DNA of 30,515 nt from the NCBI GenBank assembly GCA_902485915.1, contig CABTMH010000200.1, forward strand, positions 1 to 30,515. Direction: 5' to 3'. The stretch comes from an uncultured Oribacterium sp. GTDB taxonomy: Bacteria; Bacillota; Clostridia; Lachnospirales; Lachnospiraceae. This document shows positions 7,612-15,222 of this stretch, one piece after another; position 1 is the first letter of the stretch, and each line of letters opens with the position of its first letter. The notes beneath the pieces are model-generated. The model saw nothing but the letters and a program-made list of their open reading frames with translations, was not told the origin of the DNA and did no database searches. A program made the position numbers and the translations under genes.

Positions 7612-8955
7612 TTATTCATTTCTGATCGCTGCCAGCGGACTCAGCTTCATCGCACGCGCCGCCGGCACATAACCGGCGATCGTCCCGACCGCGATGGCGA
7701 AGCCGATCGCGAAGGCTGCAAGCCAGAGCGGAATGCTGGAAAGTCCGCCCATCGAGCCGGAGCCGAACATCATGGAACCGGCGTTTTTCGTAAAGAAGTT
7801 GATGATATAGGAAATCAGATAGCTGGCACCGAGTCCTGCGATCCCACCCATGAGCCCGATCATCCCGGATTCACAGAGGAACATGTTCCGGATATCCGGC
7901 ATCGCACAGCCCAGTACCTTCATCACACCGATTTCCTTCGTCCGCTCATAGATCGACATCATCATGGTATTCATGATTCCGATCGCCGCGACGAGGAGCG
8001 ATACGCCACCGATACCGCCGAGCACGAGCTGTACCATATTGAGCTGCTGCTGCGCCTGCTTCAGCCACTCCATACTGGAGCTCACGCTGAAGCCCATGTC
8101 CGAGATCTGCTTCTGCACGGCACTGACGTTATCCATATCATCGACGAACACATAGACATTGTTGTATACATAGTATGGATACGGCTTCCCGTTTTTATTC
8201 GTCCTCGGATTCGGCACCAGCGCCTTCTTATAGATTTTCTTCAGAAAACGCTTCAGACTGTCGATGTCCGTGTAGACATTATACGAGCCATCCGACCAGT
8301 CCTCGGCACCGCCCTTCATGATACCGGCCACCGGGAAGATGTACTTTTTCTGCTTCGGCTCCTGCGTACTGCCCTCACTGTCTGGCTTTCCCTGCGAGAC
8401 ACTCGACTGCGGGAAGGTGATGAATACCGTATCCTTCTCCGGGTCGATCTCGACATTCTCCCAGGTTTTCTGCTTATAGAAGCTGCTGTACAGAATCTGA
8501 TTCCCATACAGGAGCTCCAGCGTATCCGAGTTCGCCGCCGGCAGATGTCCACCGTCCCGGAGCTCGAGCTGCCGGAGATAATCCTGGCTGACACCCACGA
8601 TGCTGAAGGAGCCGCTGACGCCCTTGCACTTCGCCTCGATATTCACCTCGATGGACGGACTCACGCCGGTCACATGGGGGATACGCTTAAAGCTCTCCAC
8701 GGTCTCATCCGTCAGCATCATGGACTGGTCGCCATTCGTACCGCCACCATAGCCACCCTCGTATACATCGATCCGGGTCAGCGAGCCCATGCTCTGATAG
8801 AACTGCAGCATCATCGCACTCATCCCGATGCCGAGACTCACCATGACGACGATGGACGCCGTACCGATGGCAACACCGAGGACCGTAAGTACGGTCCGCA
8901 TCTTCCGTCGCTTCAGGTTACTCGTCGCGAGCTTGATAAGATCAGATAGTCTCAT
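7612..8955 (-). CDS. MacB/FtsX-type ABC transporter permease
   Basis: 447 residues with the MacB layout. One N-terminal membrane helix (about residues 18-42, RTVLTVLGVAIGTASIVVMV) is followed by a large extracytoplasmic domain (about 45-320). Three C-terminal helices follow in an FtsX domain containing SIYERTKEIGVMKVLG, the cytoplasmic loop that meets the ATPase. It ends MKLSPLAAIRNE, typical of this class. Such permeases act as mechanotransmitters rather than classical channels. The loop between the last two helices (about residues 391-404) is Met/Gly rich (SMMFGSGSMGG). ATG 8955 has AAAGGAAAA upstream and overlaps the end of the preceding exported-protein gene by 14 bases, so coupled translation is likely. 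The substrate cannot be inferred. Confidence 0.93.
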   Translation of the reverse strand: MRLSDLIKLATSNLKRRKMRTVLTVLGVAIGTASIVVMVSLGIGMSAMMLQFYQSMGSLTRIDVYEGGYGGGTNGDQSMMLTDETVESFKRIPHVTGVSPSIEVNIEAKCKGVSGSFSIVGVSQDYLRQLELRDGGHLPAANSDTLELLYGNQILYSSFYKQKTWENVEIDPEKDTVFITFPQSSVSQGKPDSEGSTQEPKQKKYIFPVAGIMKGGAEDWSDGSYNVYTDIDSLKRFLKKIYKKALVPNPRTNKNGKPYPYYVYNNVYVFVDDMDNVSAVQKQISDMGFSVSSSMEWLKQAQQQLNMVQLVLGGIGGVSLLVAAIGIMNTMMMSIYERTKEIGVMKVLGCAMPDIRNMFLCESGMIGLMGGIAGLGASYLISYIINFFTKNAGSMMFGSGSMGGLSSIPLWLAAFAIGFAIAVGTIAGYVPAARAMKLSPLAAIRNE

Positions 8956-11011
8956 CGTTTTCCTTTTCCTGTTTTTTCTTATCCTTATGCTTCTTCACGA
9001 AAACTGCAGCTGCGGCCAGCAGAGCGACGACACCAGCGATGATCGGGAGTCGGAAGCGCTGGAAAAATCCAGGTGTTTCTTCCGGCATCATATCCATGCC
9101 GCCCATGTCATCCGTGCTCTCCATCGGCTCGTTCACCATGAGGTTCACCGTCTGCTCAGAGGTATGTACCTCACCGTTCACATCCTCGTAGCTGATGATG
9201 ACCTGGATCGTGCCATCATCCATGGTCGGCGCCGCACCCGTGAGCATCGCATCGACGGAGCCCGACTCACCCGGCTTGATGTTGCCGACGTAGCTGCTGG
9301 TATCGTTGATGGAATCCGCCTTAAACTCCGCGGTGACATTATAGAGAATCACCTTGCCGGTGTTGTTGATGTTGAACATCACGTTGGATTCGCTGCCGAC
9401 GTCGATGCTCTCAGGCATCACATCGTAGTTGGAAACCGAGAGTCGTGCCTCCTGGTTGATCGTGATGTTCAGTGTCACCTTCTCCTCAGCATTCTTAAAA
9501 TCCGGGGAGTCATACTTTTCGTTGATGGTCAGCGCATAGGACCGCGGGTCGACCCCTGGTTCCGCCACCATATCCCATGCGATTTCCTTCGTCTCCCCGG
9601 CCGCGAGGCTGTTGATGACATAGGAGTTCGCGCCGTTCTCCGTCGACAGTGCCGAGGACTCATTCACCTTTTCCGACTCGAGGGAAAGCAGGATGTTGCT
9701 GGCGCTGATACCGCTGCTTGCGTTCTGCATCTGCACCACCAGCTTAAACGGCTGTCCGGCAAACACCTTCTCCGGTTCGGTATGATAGCTCGCCACGACG
9801 AGTCGAGCCTTCGAGCGGTCGTTGGCATTAAAATCTCGCTGACTGTCGGTTTCGTCCGTAGTCGGGTTACTGATATGTACATAGTACGTATACTGCTCCG
9901 TCTTCGTGATGGTCGCGTTCGGCGTCTCCTTATAGCTCACCGTGAAGCCGATGGCATGGTCACCACTCTTCGAATCCTTCGCGATGGCCATCGAGTACGG
10001 TGCCGAGATCGTCTGATCCGCCTCCACACTGGCGAAGCTGCGGTCATAGTTCTCCTCTGTCACACGGAACGGAAAGCTGCTGTAGTCTACCTTTCCAGCG
10101 GCCGCCGTCGAAGACGCATCGCCGGAGGCTGCACCGCCGTTTCCCTTATTCATCTTCACGGCGACATCATAGAGTGCCCGTCCCTTCTTATTTCGAAGGT
10201 TCACGGCGAACTGTACGGTCCCCGGATAGGTACCGCTCGGGGTCGACTGTCCCTCACCGAGCACGAAGGCCTGATCCTTCGTCACGCTGGTCGGATTCGA
10301 AATCGTTCCGAGGTCCTGCACATAGATGTTGATGAACTCAGCACGGCTGAGACTGCCGTACTGCCCCGTCGAGTTGTACGGTACATCATAGTTCATCGAG
10401 ATCGGGATCGCATAGTAGCCTTCCTTGATGTCGTTCCGGATCTTAACGTTGAAGGTCACCTCCTTATACTCGCCCTTCTTCAGCGAGCCGAGGTTCTTCT
10501 CCTGGTTCATCGTCGATGTACCGATCTCGAGCGGATAGGTGCCACCGTCCACCGGATAGGTGAGGCCCAGCGACGCATTATAGGCACGCTGCGCACCCGC
10601 CTGGTAGCCTTCGTTATACGCATCATGCTGCAGGGACTCCTGCTCGTTGTCCGAGTCTCCATCATATGGATTCGACTTGTTTGAATTCGGCACGATGCCC
10701 TTCGTATTTAAGAGATTCTGGTCCTGACTCAGGCGCACGCGCACGTTGTTGATGACATCGCCGGTCGGATTATAGAGTCCGTTTACGCCGTTGAAGCCGA
10801 CCTTCACGGTCAGCTGAAAATCCTGTCCGATGCCCGCCACCGGTGTGTCTGCCGCATCATGGATGAAGGTGTTCATATTCGTATCGACGTAGGACGCCTG
10901 TGCCTCCATCGGCTGTACGATGGTCAATGCTGGCGACAGGAGCGCGAGCACCATCGCGCCGCACAGAATACGCCGAAGGATCGTATGCTTTTGTGTGTGA
11001 AAATGATTCAT
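8942..11011 (-). CDS. Exported membrane-anchored protein with CARDB/COG1361-like Ig repeats, partner of the flanking ABC genes
   Basis: 689 residues. A signal peptide has a basic n-region and a hydrophobic core (residues 11-33), with likely cleavage at AQA-S (39/40). The ectodomain is large. Residues about 402-519 and 522-626 are two related beta-sandwich-like repeats: each opens ARL.V..Y...PE....G and then has an N...G....N segment. Residues about 60-235 and 240-380 look like diverged copies. A Met-rich acidic neck (630-645, with DDMGGMDMMPEE) precedes one membrane helix (655-672) and a basic cytoplasmic tail (KKHKDKKKQEKENDETI). No enzymatic motif is visible. The start at 11011 is chosen over an upstream in-frame GTG (11035) because AGAGGGG at about 11021-11027 precedes it. 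It sits between ATPase and permease genes, so a role as accessory or ligand-binding subunit is inferred. Confidence 0.85.
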   Translation of the reverse strand: MNHFHTQKHTILRRILCGAMVLALLSPALTIVQPMEAQASYVDTNMNTFIHDAADTPVAGIGQDFQLTVKVGFNGVNGLYNPTGDVINNVRVRLSQDQNLLNTKGIVPNSNKSNPYDGDSDNEQESLQHDAYNEGYQAGAQRAYNASLGLTYPVDGGTYPLEIGTSTMNQEKNLGSLKKGEYKEVTFNVKIRNDIKEGYYAIPISMNYDVPYNSTGQYGSLSRAEFINIYVQDLGTISNPTSVTKDQAFVLGEGQSTPSGTYPGTVQFAVNLRNKKGRALYDVAVKMNKGNGGAASGDASSTAAAGKVDYSSFPFRVTEENYDRSFASVEADQTISAPYSMAIAKDSKSGDHAIGFTVSYKETPNATITKTEQYTYYVHISNPTTDETDSQRDFNANDRSKARLVVASYHTEPEKVFAGQPFKLVVQMQNASSGISASNILLSLESEKVNESSALSTENGANSYVINSLAAGETKEIAWDMVAEPGVDPRSYALTINEKYDSPDFKNAEEKVTLNITINQEARLSVSNYDVMPESIDVGSESNVMFNINNTGKVILYNVTAEFKADSINDTSSYVGNIKPGESGSVDAMLTGAAPTMDDGTIQVIISYEDVNGEVHTSEQTVNLMVNEPMESTDDMGGMDMMPEETPGFFQRFRLPIIAGVVALLAAAAVFVKKHKDKKKQEKENDETI

Positions 11012-11040
11012 GATTTTATACCCCTCTATATACACCGTAC

Positions 11041-11802
11041 TCAGCCGAGTGGCGTCACCTGCGCAAAAGGCGGATTTCCGGTTTCTGTTTCTATTTTCTG
11101 TTCGATCTCACTATCCGAACGGATCACGGTTTCGACGATCTTTCCATCGACGACACGCAGCTGCCTGTCCGCCCAGGAGGCGATGTGTGCATCATGGGTA
11201 ACCATGATCAGCGTGCGATCCTCCTCACGAACGATTTTCCGGAGAAGACGCAGCACATCCTCCGTCGTATGCGAATCGAGATTACCTGTCGGCTCATCGG
11301 CGAAGATGATCTTCGGGTCGATGACGAGCGCCCGGGCGATCCCGACACGCTGCTGCTGTCCGCCGGACATCTGATTCGGCATATGCTCACGCTGATCCCC
11401 GATCCCGATCAGCTTCATATACTTCTCAGCTTCCCGGATACGCTTCTCATATGGTACCCCGCGAAACATCAGCGGCATCGCGACATTCTCGACCGCGTTC
11501 ATCGAGCCGATCAGATTATAGCTCTGGAATATGAAGCCGACATTCTGACGTCGGAAGCTGACGAGCTCCGCTTCGCTCATCTTATCGATGCGCTTCCCCG
11601 CGATCTGAATCGCTCCTCGACTCGGCGCTTCCAGACCGGCCAGCATGTTGAGACAGGTCGATTTACCGGAGCCGGAGGTGCCGACGATCGCGACGAACTC
11701 CCCCTGGTAGACATCGAAGGACACACCGTTCAGCGCGTAGACCTTATTGTCTCCGATTTTAAAAATCTTATATAAATCCCGCACCTTGATGATCGGTTCC
11801 AC
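11041..11802 (-). CDS. MacB/LolD-type ABC transporter ATP-binding protein
   Basis: 253 residues from the chosen start. The P-loop GTSGSGKST is at 41-49, the Q-loop IFQSYNLIGSMNAVENV at about 91-107, the signature SGGQQQRVGIARAL at 147-159, Walker B with catalytic Glu (IIFADEPTGNLD) at 165-176 and the switch His in MVTHD. The NLI...TVxEN-type segment and NLD are characteristic of the MacB/LolD/FtsE group, which drives FtsX-like permeases. A GTG at 11802 (MEPIIKVRDL) is preferred over an ATG at 11823 because AGGAGAGA at 11807-11814 is ideally placed for it and lies inside the longer frame. It is the first gene of a three-gene operon, 29 bases before the exported protein. Confidence 0.93.
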   Translation of the reverse strand: MEPIIKVRDLYKIFKIGDNKVYALNGVSFDVYQGEFVAIVGTSGSGKSTCLNMLAGLEAPSRGAIQIAGKRIDKMSEAELVSFRRQNVGFIFQSYNLIGSMNAVENVAMPLMFRGVPYEKRIREAEKYMKLIGIGDQREHMPNQMSGGQQQRVGIARALVIDPKIIFADEPTGNLDSHTTEDVLRLLRKIVREEDRTLIMVTHDAHIASWADRQLRVVDGKIVETVIRSDSEIEQKIETETGNPPFAQVTPLG

Positions 11803-11806
11803 TGCG

Positions 11807-11814
11807 TCTCTCCT
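11807..11814 (-). promoter_or_regulatory. Ribosome binding site deciding a GTG start for the ABC ATPase
   Basis: AGGAGAGA on the minus strand lies 4 bases before GTG at 11802-11800 (about 7 from its AGGA core). No comparable site precedes the upstream ATG at 11823, and family alignment also begins near the GTG. Confidence 0.7.
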
Positions 11815-11851
11815 GTACTTCATCGTTTAGTAAACAAGCTTCGTGGACTTC

Positions 11852-11880
11852 ATTATATGACAGGAATAGCTCCTATACAA
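11852..11880 (-). promoter_or_regulatory. Promoter of the ABC transporter operon
   Basis: On the minus strand TTGTAT (11875-11880), a 17-base spacer and a perfect TATAAT (11852-11857). An imperfect inverted repeat (AACGA-CGA/TCG-TCGTT, 11879-11905) touches the -35 element, and a short palindrome AGGA/TCCT sits in the spacer. Both are operator candidates. The rest of the stretch up to the serS terminator (about 11906-12045) shows no gene or clear signal. Confidence 0.65.
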
Positions 11881-12045
11881 CGAACGAATTTATGAACTCG
11901 TCGTTAGTAACAATTAAGATTTCACACTTGGGACGCCACTAGCTGTCGAGATGGGACAGACATCGAAATGCTCTACGGTCTTCCGTCCTCACTACCGGCT
12001 TCTCGACACGCCCCCTGCCTGAATCCAGTTGACGATTGCGCAGTA

Positions 12046-12076
12046 GAAAAAAGACCTGTGCACATGCACAGGTCTT
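12046..12076 (-). terminator. Intrinsic terminator after serS
   Basis: Perfect 11-bp stem AAGACCTGTGC/GCACAGGTCTT (12051-12061 with 12066-12076), 4-base loop, followed on the minus strand by a T run. It lies 6 bases after the serS stop codon. Confidence 0.92.
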
Positions 12077-12082
12077 CGATCA

Positions 12083-13402
12083 TCAAGCGTTTGCCGGCTT
12101 GCCTTCGATGGAGTTCCACTTCGGGGTGAGCACCTTTGTGCCACCCATGTATGGCTGAAGCCCCTCCGAGATGGTGATACTGCCATCGGCCTGAAGACGG
12201 TTCTCGAGGAACGCGATCAGCATACGAGGTGGAGCGACACAGGTGTTGTTCAGGGTGTTTGCGAGATGGATCTTTCCATCCTTGCCCTTGATACGGATGT
12301 GCAGACGTCTCGCCTGTGCATCGCCGAGATTCGAGCAGGAACCGACCTCGAAGTACTTCTTCTGACGTGGTGACCATGCCTCGACATCGCAGGACTTCAC
12401 CTTGAGGTCAGCGAGATCACCGGAGCAGCACTCCAGTGTTCTGACCGGAATATCCATCGAACGGAAGAAGTCGACGGTGTTCTTCCAGAGCTTCTCATAC
12501 CAGTCCATGGCATCCTCCGGCTCACATACGACGATCATCTCCTGCTTCTCGAACTGGTGGATACGATAGACGCCTCTCTCCTCGATGCCGTGGGCACCCT
12601 TCTCCTTACGGAAGCATGGAGAATAGGAGGTGAGGGAAAGCGGAAGGGTATCAGCCGGAAGGATCTCATCGATGAAACGACCGATCATCGAGTGCTCTGA
12701 GGTACCGATGAGGTAGAGGTCCTCGCCCTCGATCTTATACATCATGGCATCCATCTCCGCGAAGGACATCACACCATCTACAACCTTGGAACGAATCATA
12801 TATGGTGGAATCACATAGGTGAAACCACGGTTGATCATGAAATCACGCGCATAGCTGAGTACCGCGGAGTGCAGTCTCGCGATGTCGCCGATCAAGTAGT
12901 AGAAGCCGTTACCTGCGACACGGCCGGCTGCATCGAGATCGATACCACCGAAGGACTCCATGATATCGGTATGATACGGTACCTCAAAAGCCGGAACGAC
13001 CGGCTCACCGAAGCGCTCATTCTCGACGTTATGAGAATCATCCGGACCGATCGGAACCGATGCATCGATCATGTTCGGGATGATCATCATGCGCTTCGTC
13101 ACCTCAGCCTGAAGCTTCGGCTCCTGCTCCTCGAGCTCCTTCAGACGGGCGGTAAACGCGCCGACCTCGGCCTTCACCTCTTCGGCCTCCGCCTTCTTAC
13201 CCTGCGCCATCAGCGCACCGATCTGCTTCGAAACAGCATTCTTCTTCGCACGAAGCTCATCCGCCTCCTGCTGGCACTTTCTCGCCTCGAGATCATACTT
13301 GATGACCTCATCGACTAACGGAAGCTTCTCATCCTGAAACTTCTTCTTGATGTTTTCCTTGACAAGCTCCGGGTTTTCTCTGACAAATTTAATATCTAAC
13401 AT
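12083..13402 (-). CDS. serS: Serine--tRNA ligase (variant clostridial form)
   Basis: 439 residues. Seryl-tRNA synthetase charges tRNA-Ser and tRNA-Sec. An N-terminal coiled-coil arm (about residues 30-100, Lys/Glu/Ala rich) is followed by a class II catalytic core. Motif 2 is CFRKEKGAHGIEERGVYRIHQ. Motif 3 is in NTLNNTCVAPPRMLIAFLEN. The serine-binding loop reads GTSEHSM rather than the more common TAEVP, and the segment before motif 3 reads WSPRQKKYFEVGSCSNLGD. This marks a SerRS subtype distinct from that of Bacillus or E. coli. The start at 13402 (MLDIKFVREN) has GGGGAGAGG upstream. It has its own promoter and terminator. The leader is too short for a T-box. Confidence 0.95.
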   Translation of the reverse strand: MLDIKFVRENPELVKENIKKKFQDEKLPLVDEVIKYDLEARKCQQEADELRAKKNAVSKQIGALMAQGKKAEAEEVKAEVGAFTARLKELEEQEPKLQAEVTKRMMIIPNMIDASVPIGPDDSHNVENERFGEPVVPAFEVPYHTDIMESFGGIDLDAAGRVAGNGFYYLIGDIARLHSAVLSYARDFMINRGFTYVIPPYMIRSKVVDGVMSFAEMDAMMYKIEGEDLYLIGTSEHSMIGRFIDEILPADTLPLSLTSYSPCFRKEKGAHGIEERGVYRIHQFEKQEMIVVCEPEDAMDWYEKLWKNTVDFFRSMDIPVRTLECCSGDLADLKVKSCDVEAWSPRQKKYFEVGSCSNLGDAQARRLHIRIKGKDGKIHLANTLNNTCVAPPRMLIAFLENRLQADGSITISEGLQPYMGGTKVLTPKWNSIEGKPANA

Positions 13403-13452
13403 AGGATCCTCTCCCCTTCTGCGAAATCTTTCTGGCGATAAACGCACCATTT

Positions 13453-13481
13453 ACTATAGCTTTATTTACGTCTGTTTTCAA
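13453..13481 (-). promoter_or_regulatory. Sigma-A type promoter of serS
   Basis: On the minus strand TTGAAA (13476-13481), a spacer of exactly 17 bases, then TATAGT (13453-13458). It begins 10 bases after the stop of the upstream kinase gene, where no terminator is seen, so readthrough may add to serS expression. Confidence 0.85.
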
Positions 13482-13490
13482 GTCATTCCG

Positions 13491-14375
13491 TCACAGCGCC
13501 GTAAGGACATCCTCGAACTGCACGCCGTAAATGATCGGGACCTGCTCCTCCTCGCTGTGTCGGATGCAGAGCGCGACGAAGTCGGCGGCGCGACGGGTGG
13601 CGTTTTCGAGCGCCTCACCGCGAAGGCACAGACTCGCAACGATGGCACTGAAGAGGTCGCCGGTACCCGGACGAGCATCACCGCACCGGGCATGCTCGAC
13701 GAATCGGAGATCGCCATCCGCTTCCGATACGACATTGATCAGGGCTTCCGGTGTCGTGGCTGTATCCTCCTCCGTCTCCGGATAGGCCTCGACGCCGGTC
13801 ACGATGATCTGTCCCTCCGTCAGATGATGCAGCTCCGAAAGCAGGGCGTGCATCACCATCCCACGTGTCGCATCGCTCGTACAGCGGTCGAGTGTCTCCT
13901 TCAGTCCCGCATAATCGAAGTCGGCGAGGAAGGCGGCTTCCGTCAGGTTCGGGCAGATGAGATCGGCCCTCCGACAGAGGGCCCGCATCGCCTCGATATG
14001 CTCCTCCGTCATCCCGCGATACAGACGGCCATGATCTGCCATCGCCGGATCGAGGAAGATGCGCAGCGCCGGATTCCGCCGCTTCTCCGCCTCGAGATAA
14101 GCGTCGAGGGCCCGGAGATCCGTACAGTCACCGAGGTAGCCGATCAGGATACCATCGAAATGGATGTCATTTTCGCTCAATGTCTCGAGCCTCTCTTCCA
14201 TCACCGCCCCGAGTCCTGTACTGGATACGTGCGGGAAGGCCGTATGGTTACTGAGCACCGCGGTCGGAATCGGGCAGGCGCTGAGCTCCAGTGCGGATAC
14301 CACCGGAATCTGGATGGAAAGCGAGCAGCGTCCGACACTGCATAAATCGTTAATGAGCGCAAGTTTCTTTATCAC
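13491..14375 (-). CDS. Pyridoxamine/pyridoxal kinase-like protein (ribokinase superfamily)
   Basis: 294 residues, similar to Firmicute proteins annotated as pyridoxamine kinase, which phosphorylate B6 vitamers. Visible features are the N-terminal substrate region (INDLCSVGRCSLS, then PTAVLSNHTAFP), FDGILIGYLGD, and the catalytic anion-hole motif GTGDLFSAIVASL with its general-base Asp. It starts with GTG (14375-14373), preceded by AAAGGAG, which overlaps the rpe stop codon; the gap to rpe is 11 bases, so coupling is likely. Substrate assignment within the pyridoxal/pyridoxamine/HMP kinase group is by resemblance only. In Bacillus the gene after rpe is the thiamine pyrophosphokinase thiN, which this is not. 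Confidence 0.85.
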   Translation of the reverse strand: MIKKLALINDLCSVGRCSLSIQIPVVSALELSACPIPTAVLSNHTAFPHVSSTGLGAVMEERLETLSENDIHFDGILIGYLGDCTDLRALDAYLEAEKRRNPALRIFLDPAMADHGRLYRGMTEEHIEAMRALCRRADLICPNLTEAAFLADFDYAGLKETLDRCTSDATRGMVMHALLSELHHLTEGQIIVTGVEAYPETEEDTATTPEALINVVSEADGDLRFVEHARCGDARPGTGDLFSAIVASLCLRGEALENATRRAADFVALCIRHSEEEQVPIIYGVQFEDVLTAL

Positions 14376-14386
14376 GGAAAGCTCCT

Positions 14387-15049
14387 TTATGCATGCAGGA
14401 TGGCGTTAAATGCCTTCACGTTCTCCGCCATACGCTCACGTGGCTTGAAGACGGCAGAGCCGGCGATGAAGAAGTTCGCACCGGCATCCTTGATTTCCTG
14501 CACGTTATCGAGGGTGACACCACCATCGATGCCGATGTTCAGCTCGAGGCCGAGCGCGTCCGCACGCTGACGGAGAGCACGGATCTTCTCGATCGTATAC
14601 GGGATCAGCTTCTGACCACCGAAGCCCGGGTTGACGGACATGATGAGCACGAGGTCCAGCATCGGAAGGACACAGTCCAGTGTGCTGATCGGGGTCGCCG
14701 GATTGAGCGCCACACCAGCCTTGAGGCCACGCTCCCGGATCTGCTGAAGGGTACGGTCGAGGTGTGTGCAGGCCTCCTGGTGTACGGTGATGCCATCGGC
14801 ACCGGCATCGGCGACCGCATCGATGTAGCGGCCCGGCTCGGATACCATCATATGGACATCGAAGAAGCAGTGGTTATCCTTACGTACCGACTGGATCACC
14901 GGCATACCGAAGGAAATATTCGGCACAAAATCGCCATCCATCATATCGAAGTGCAGGTACTTCGTGCCCGCCTCCTCGAGTACACGGAGGTCTTCACGCA
15001 GGGTTCCGAAATCAGCGGATAAAATCGATGGGGACAGATCAACATTCAT
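14387..15049 (-). CDS. rpe: Ribulose-phosphate 3-epimerase
   Basis: 220 residues, a TIM-barrel enzyme that interconverts ribulose 5-phosphate and xylulose 5-phosphate in the pentose phosphate pathway. Diagnostic segments are SPSILSADFG at the N-terminus, HFDMMDGDFVPNISFG (metal and catalytic Asp), VNPGFGGQ (phosphate loop) and IGIDGGVT. The open frame extends upstream to 15091, but the start at 15049 (MNVDLSPSIL) has AGAGGAGA directly upstream and fits the family. It lies downstream of rsgA, separated by a 173-base leader with a tandem hairpin repeat, and is followed closely by the kinase gene. Confidence 0.96.
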   Translation of the reverse strand: MNVDLSPSILSADFGTLREDLRVLEEAGTKYLHFDMMDGDFVPNISFGMPVIQSVRKDNHCFFDVHMMVSEPGRYIDAVADAGADGITVHQEACTHLDRTLQQIRERGLKAGVALNPATPISTLDCVLPMLDLVLIMSVNPGFGGQKLIPYTIEKIRALRQRADALGLELNIGIDGGVTLDNVQEIKDAGANFFIAGSAVFKPRERMAENVKAFNAILHA

Positions 15050-15061
15050 AGCATTCTCCTC

Positions 15062-15125
15062 TGCCGTTCTCAGACGGCGTTTCAATTTCATACATCTTCA
15101 TATGCCGTTCTCGGACGGCGTTTCA
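15062..15125 (-). repeat. Tandem 23-bp hairpin repeat in the rpe leader
   Basis: TGCCGTTCTCAGACGGCGTT at 15062 and TGCCGTTCTCGGACGGCGTT at 15103 (plus-strand reading) start two 23-bp copies, 15062-15084 and 15103-15125. They match at 22 of 23 positions and lie 41 bases apart. Each can form a 5-bp GCCGT/ACGGC stem with a 6-base loop. Copy one ends just before the rpe ribosome binding site. Confidence 0.85.
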
Positions 15126-15126
15126 T
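15088..15126 (-). other. Possible 12-codon leader ORF upstream of rpe
   Basis: Minus strand ATG at 15126 encodes MKRRPRTAYEDV and stops with TGA at 15090-15088. That TGA overlaps, as ATGA, another ATG at 15091 whose frame (MKLKRRLRTAEENA) runs into rpe. The two short peptides share KRR-RTA because of the tandem repeat. The upstream ribosome binding site is weak (GAAGATA), so translation is unproven. Confidence 0.25.
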
Positions 15127-15222
15127 TATCTTCGTATCTTATAATACCTACGCAGGATATAGCATACGATACCTGCATACAGGATGGCAGGCTATCCTAT
15201 GGGGATCGAAGCGAATCCGTAC

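Noticed and set aside
7495..8949. 484-codon open frame on the plus strand starting in the lysC-permease gap
   Set aside because: Mostly antisense to the permease. It has no supported start and a His/Asp/Arg-rich composition.
8828..10684. 618-codon open frame on the plus strand
   Set aside because: It lies wholly opposite the permease and exported-protein genes. Its translation is rich in Arg, His, Asp and Leu with no domain, the usual antisense shadow of C/G-ending codons.
11824..12045. tRNA or small RNA gene in the serS-ABC gap
   Set aside because: No cloverleaf, T-loop consensus or CCA end found. Only a promoter and inverted repeats are supported.
13403..13490. T-box leader upstream of serS
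   Set aside because: Only about 45 bases lie between the predicted start site and the ATG; no T-box sequence or antiterminator is seen.
15130..15222. Terminator after rsgA or strong promoter before rpe
   Set aside because: There are A/T-rich -10-like strings and short inverted repeats, but no stem with a T tract and no -35/-10 pair with proper spacing.
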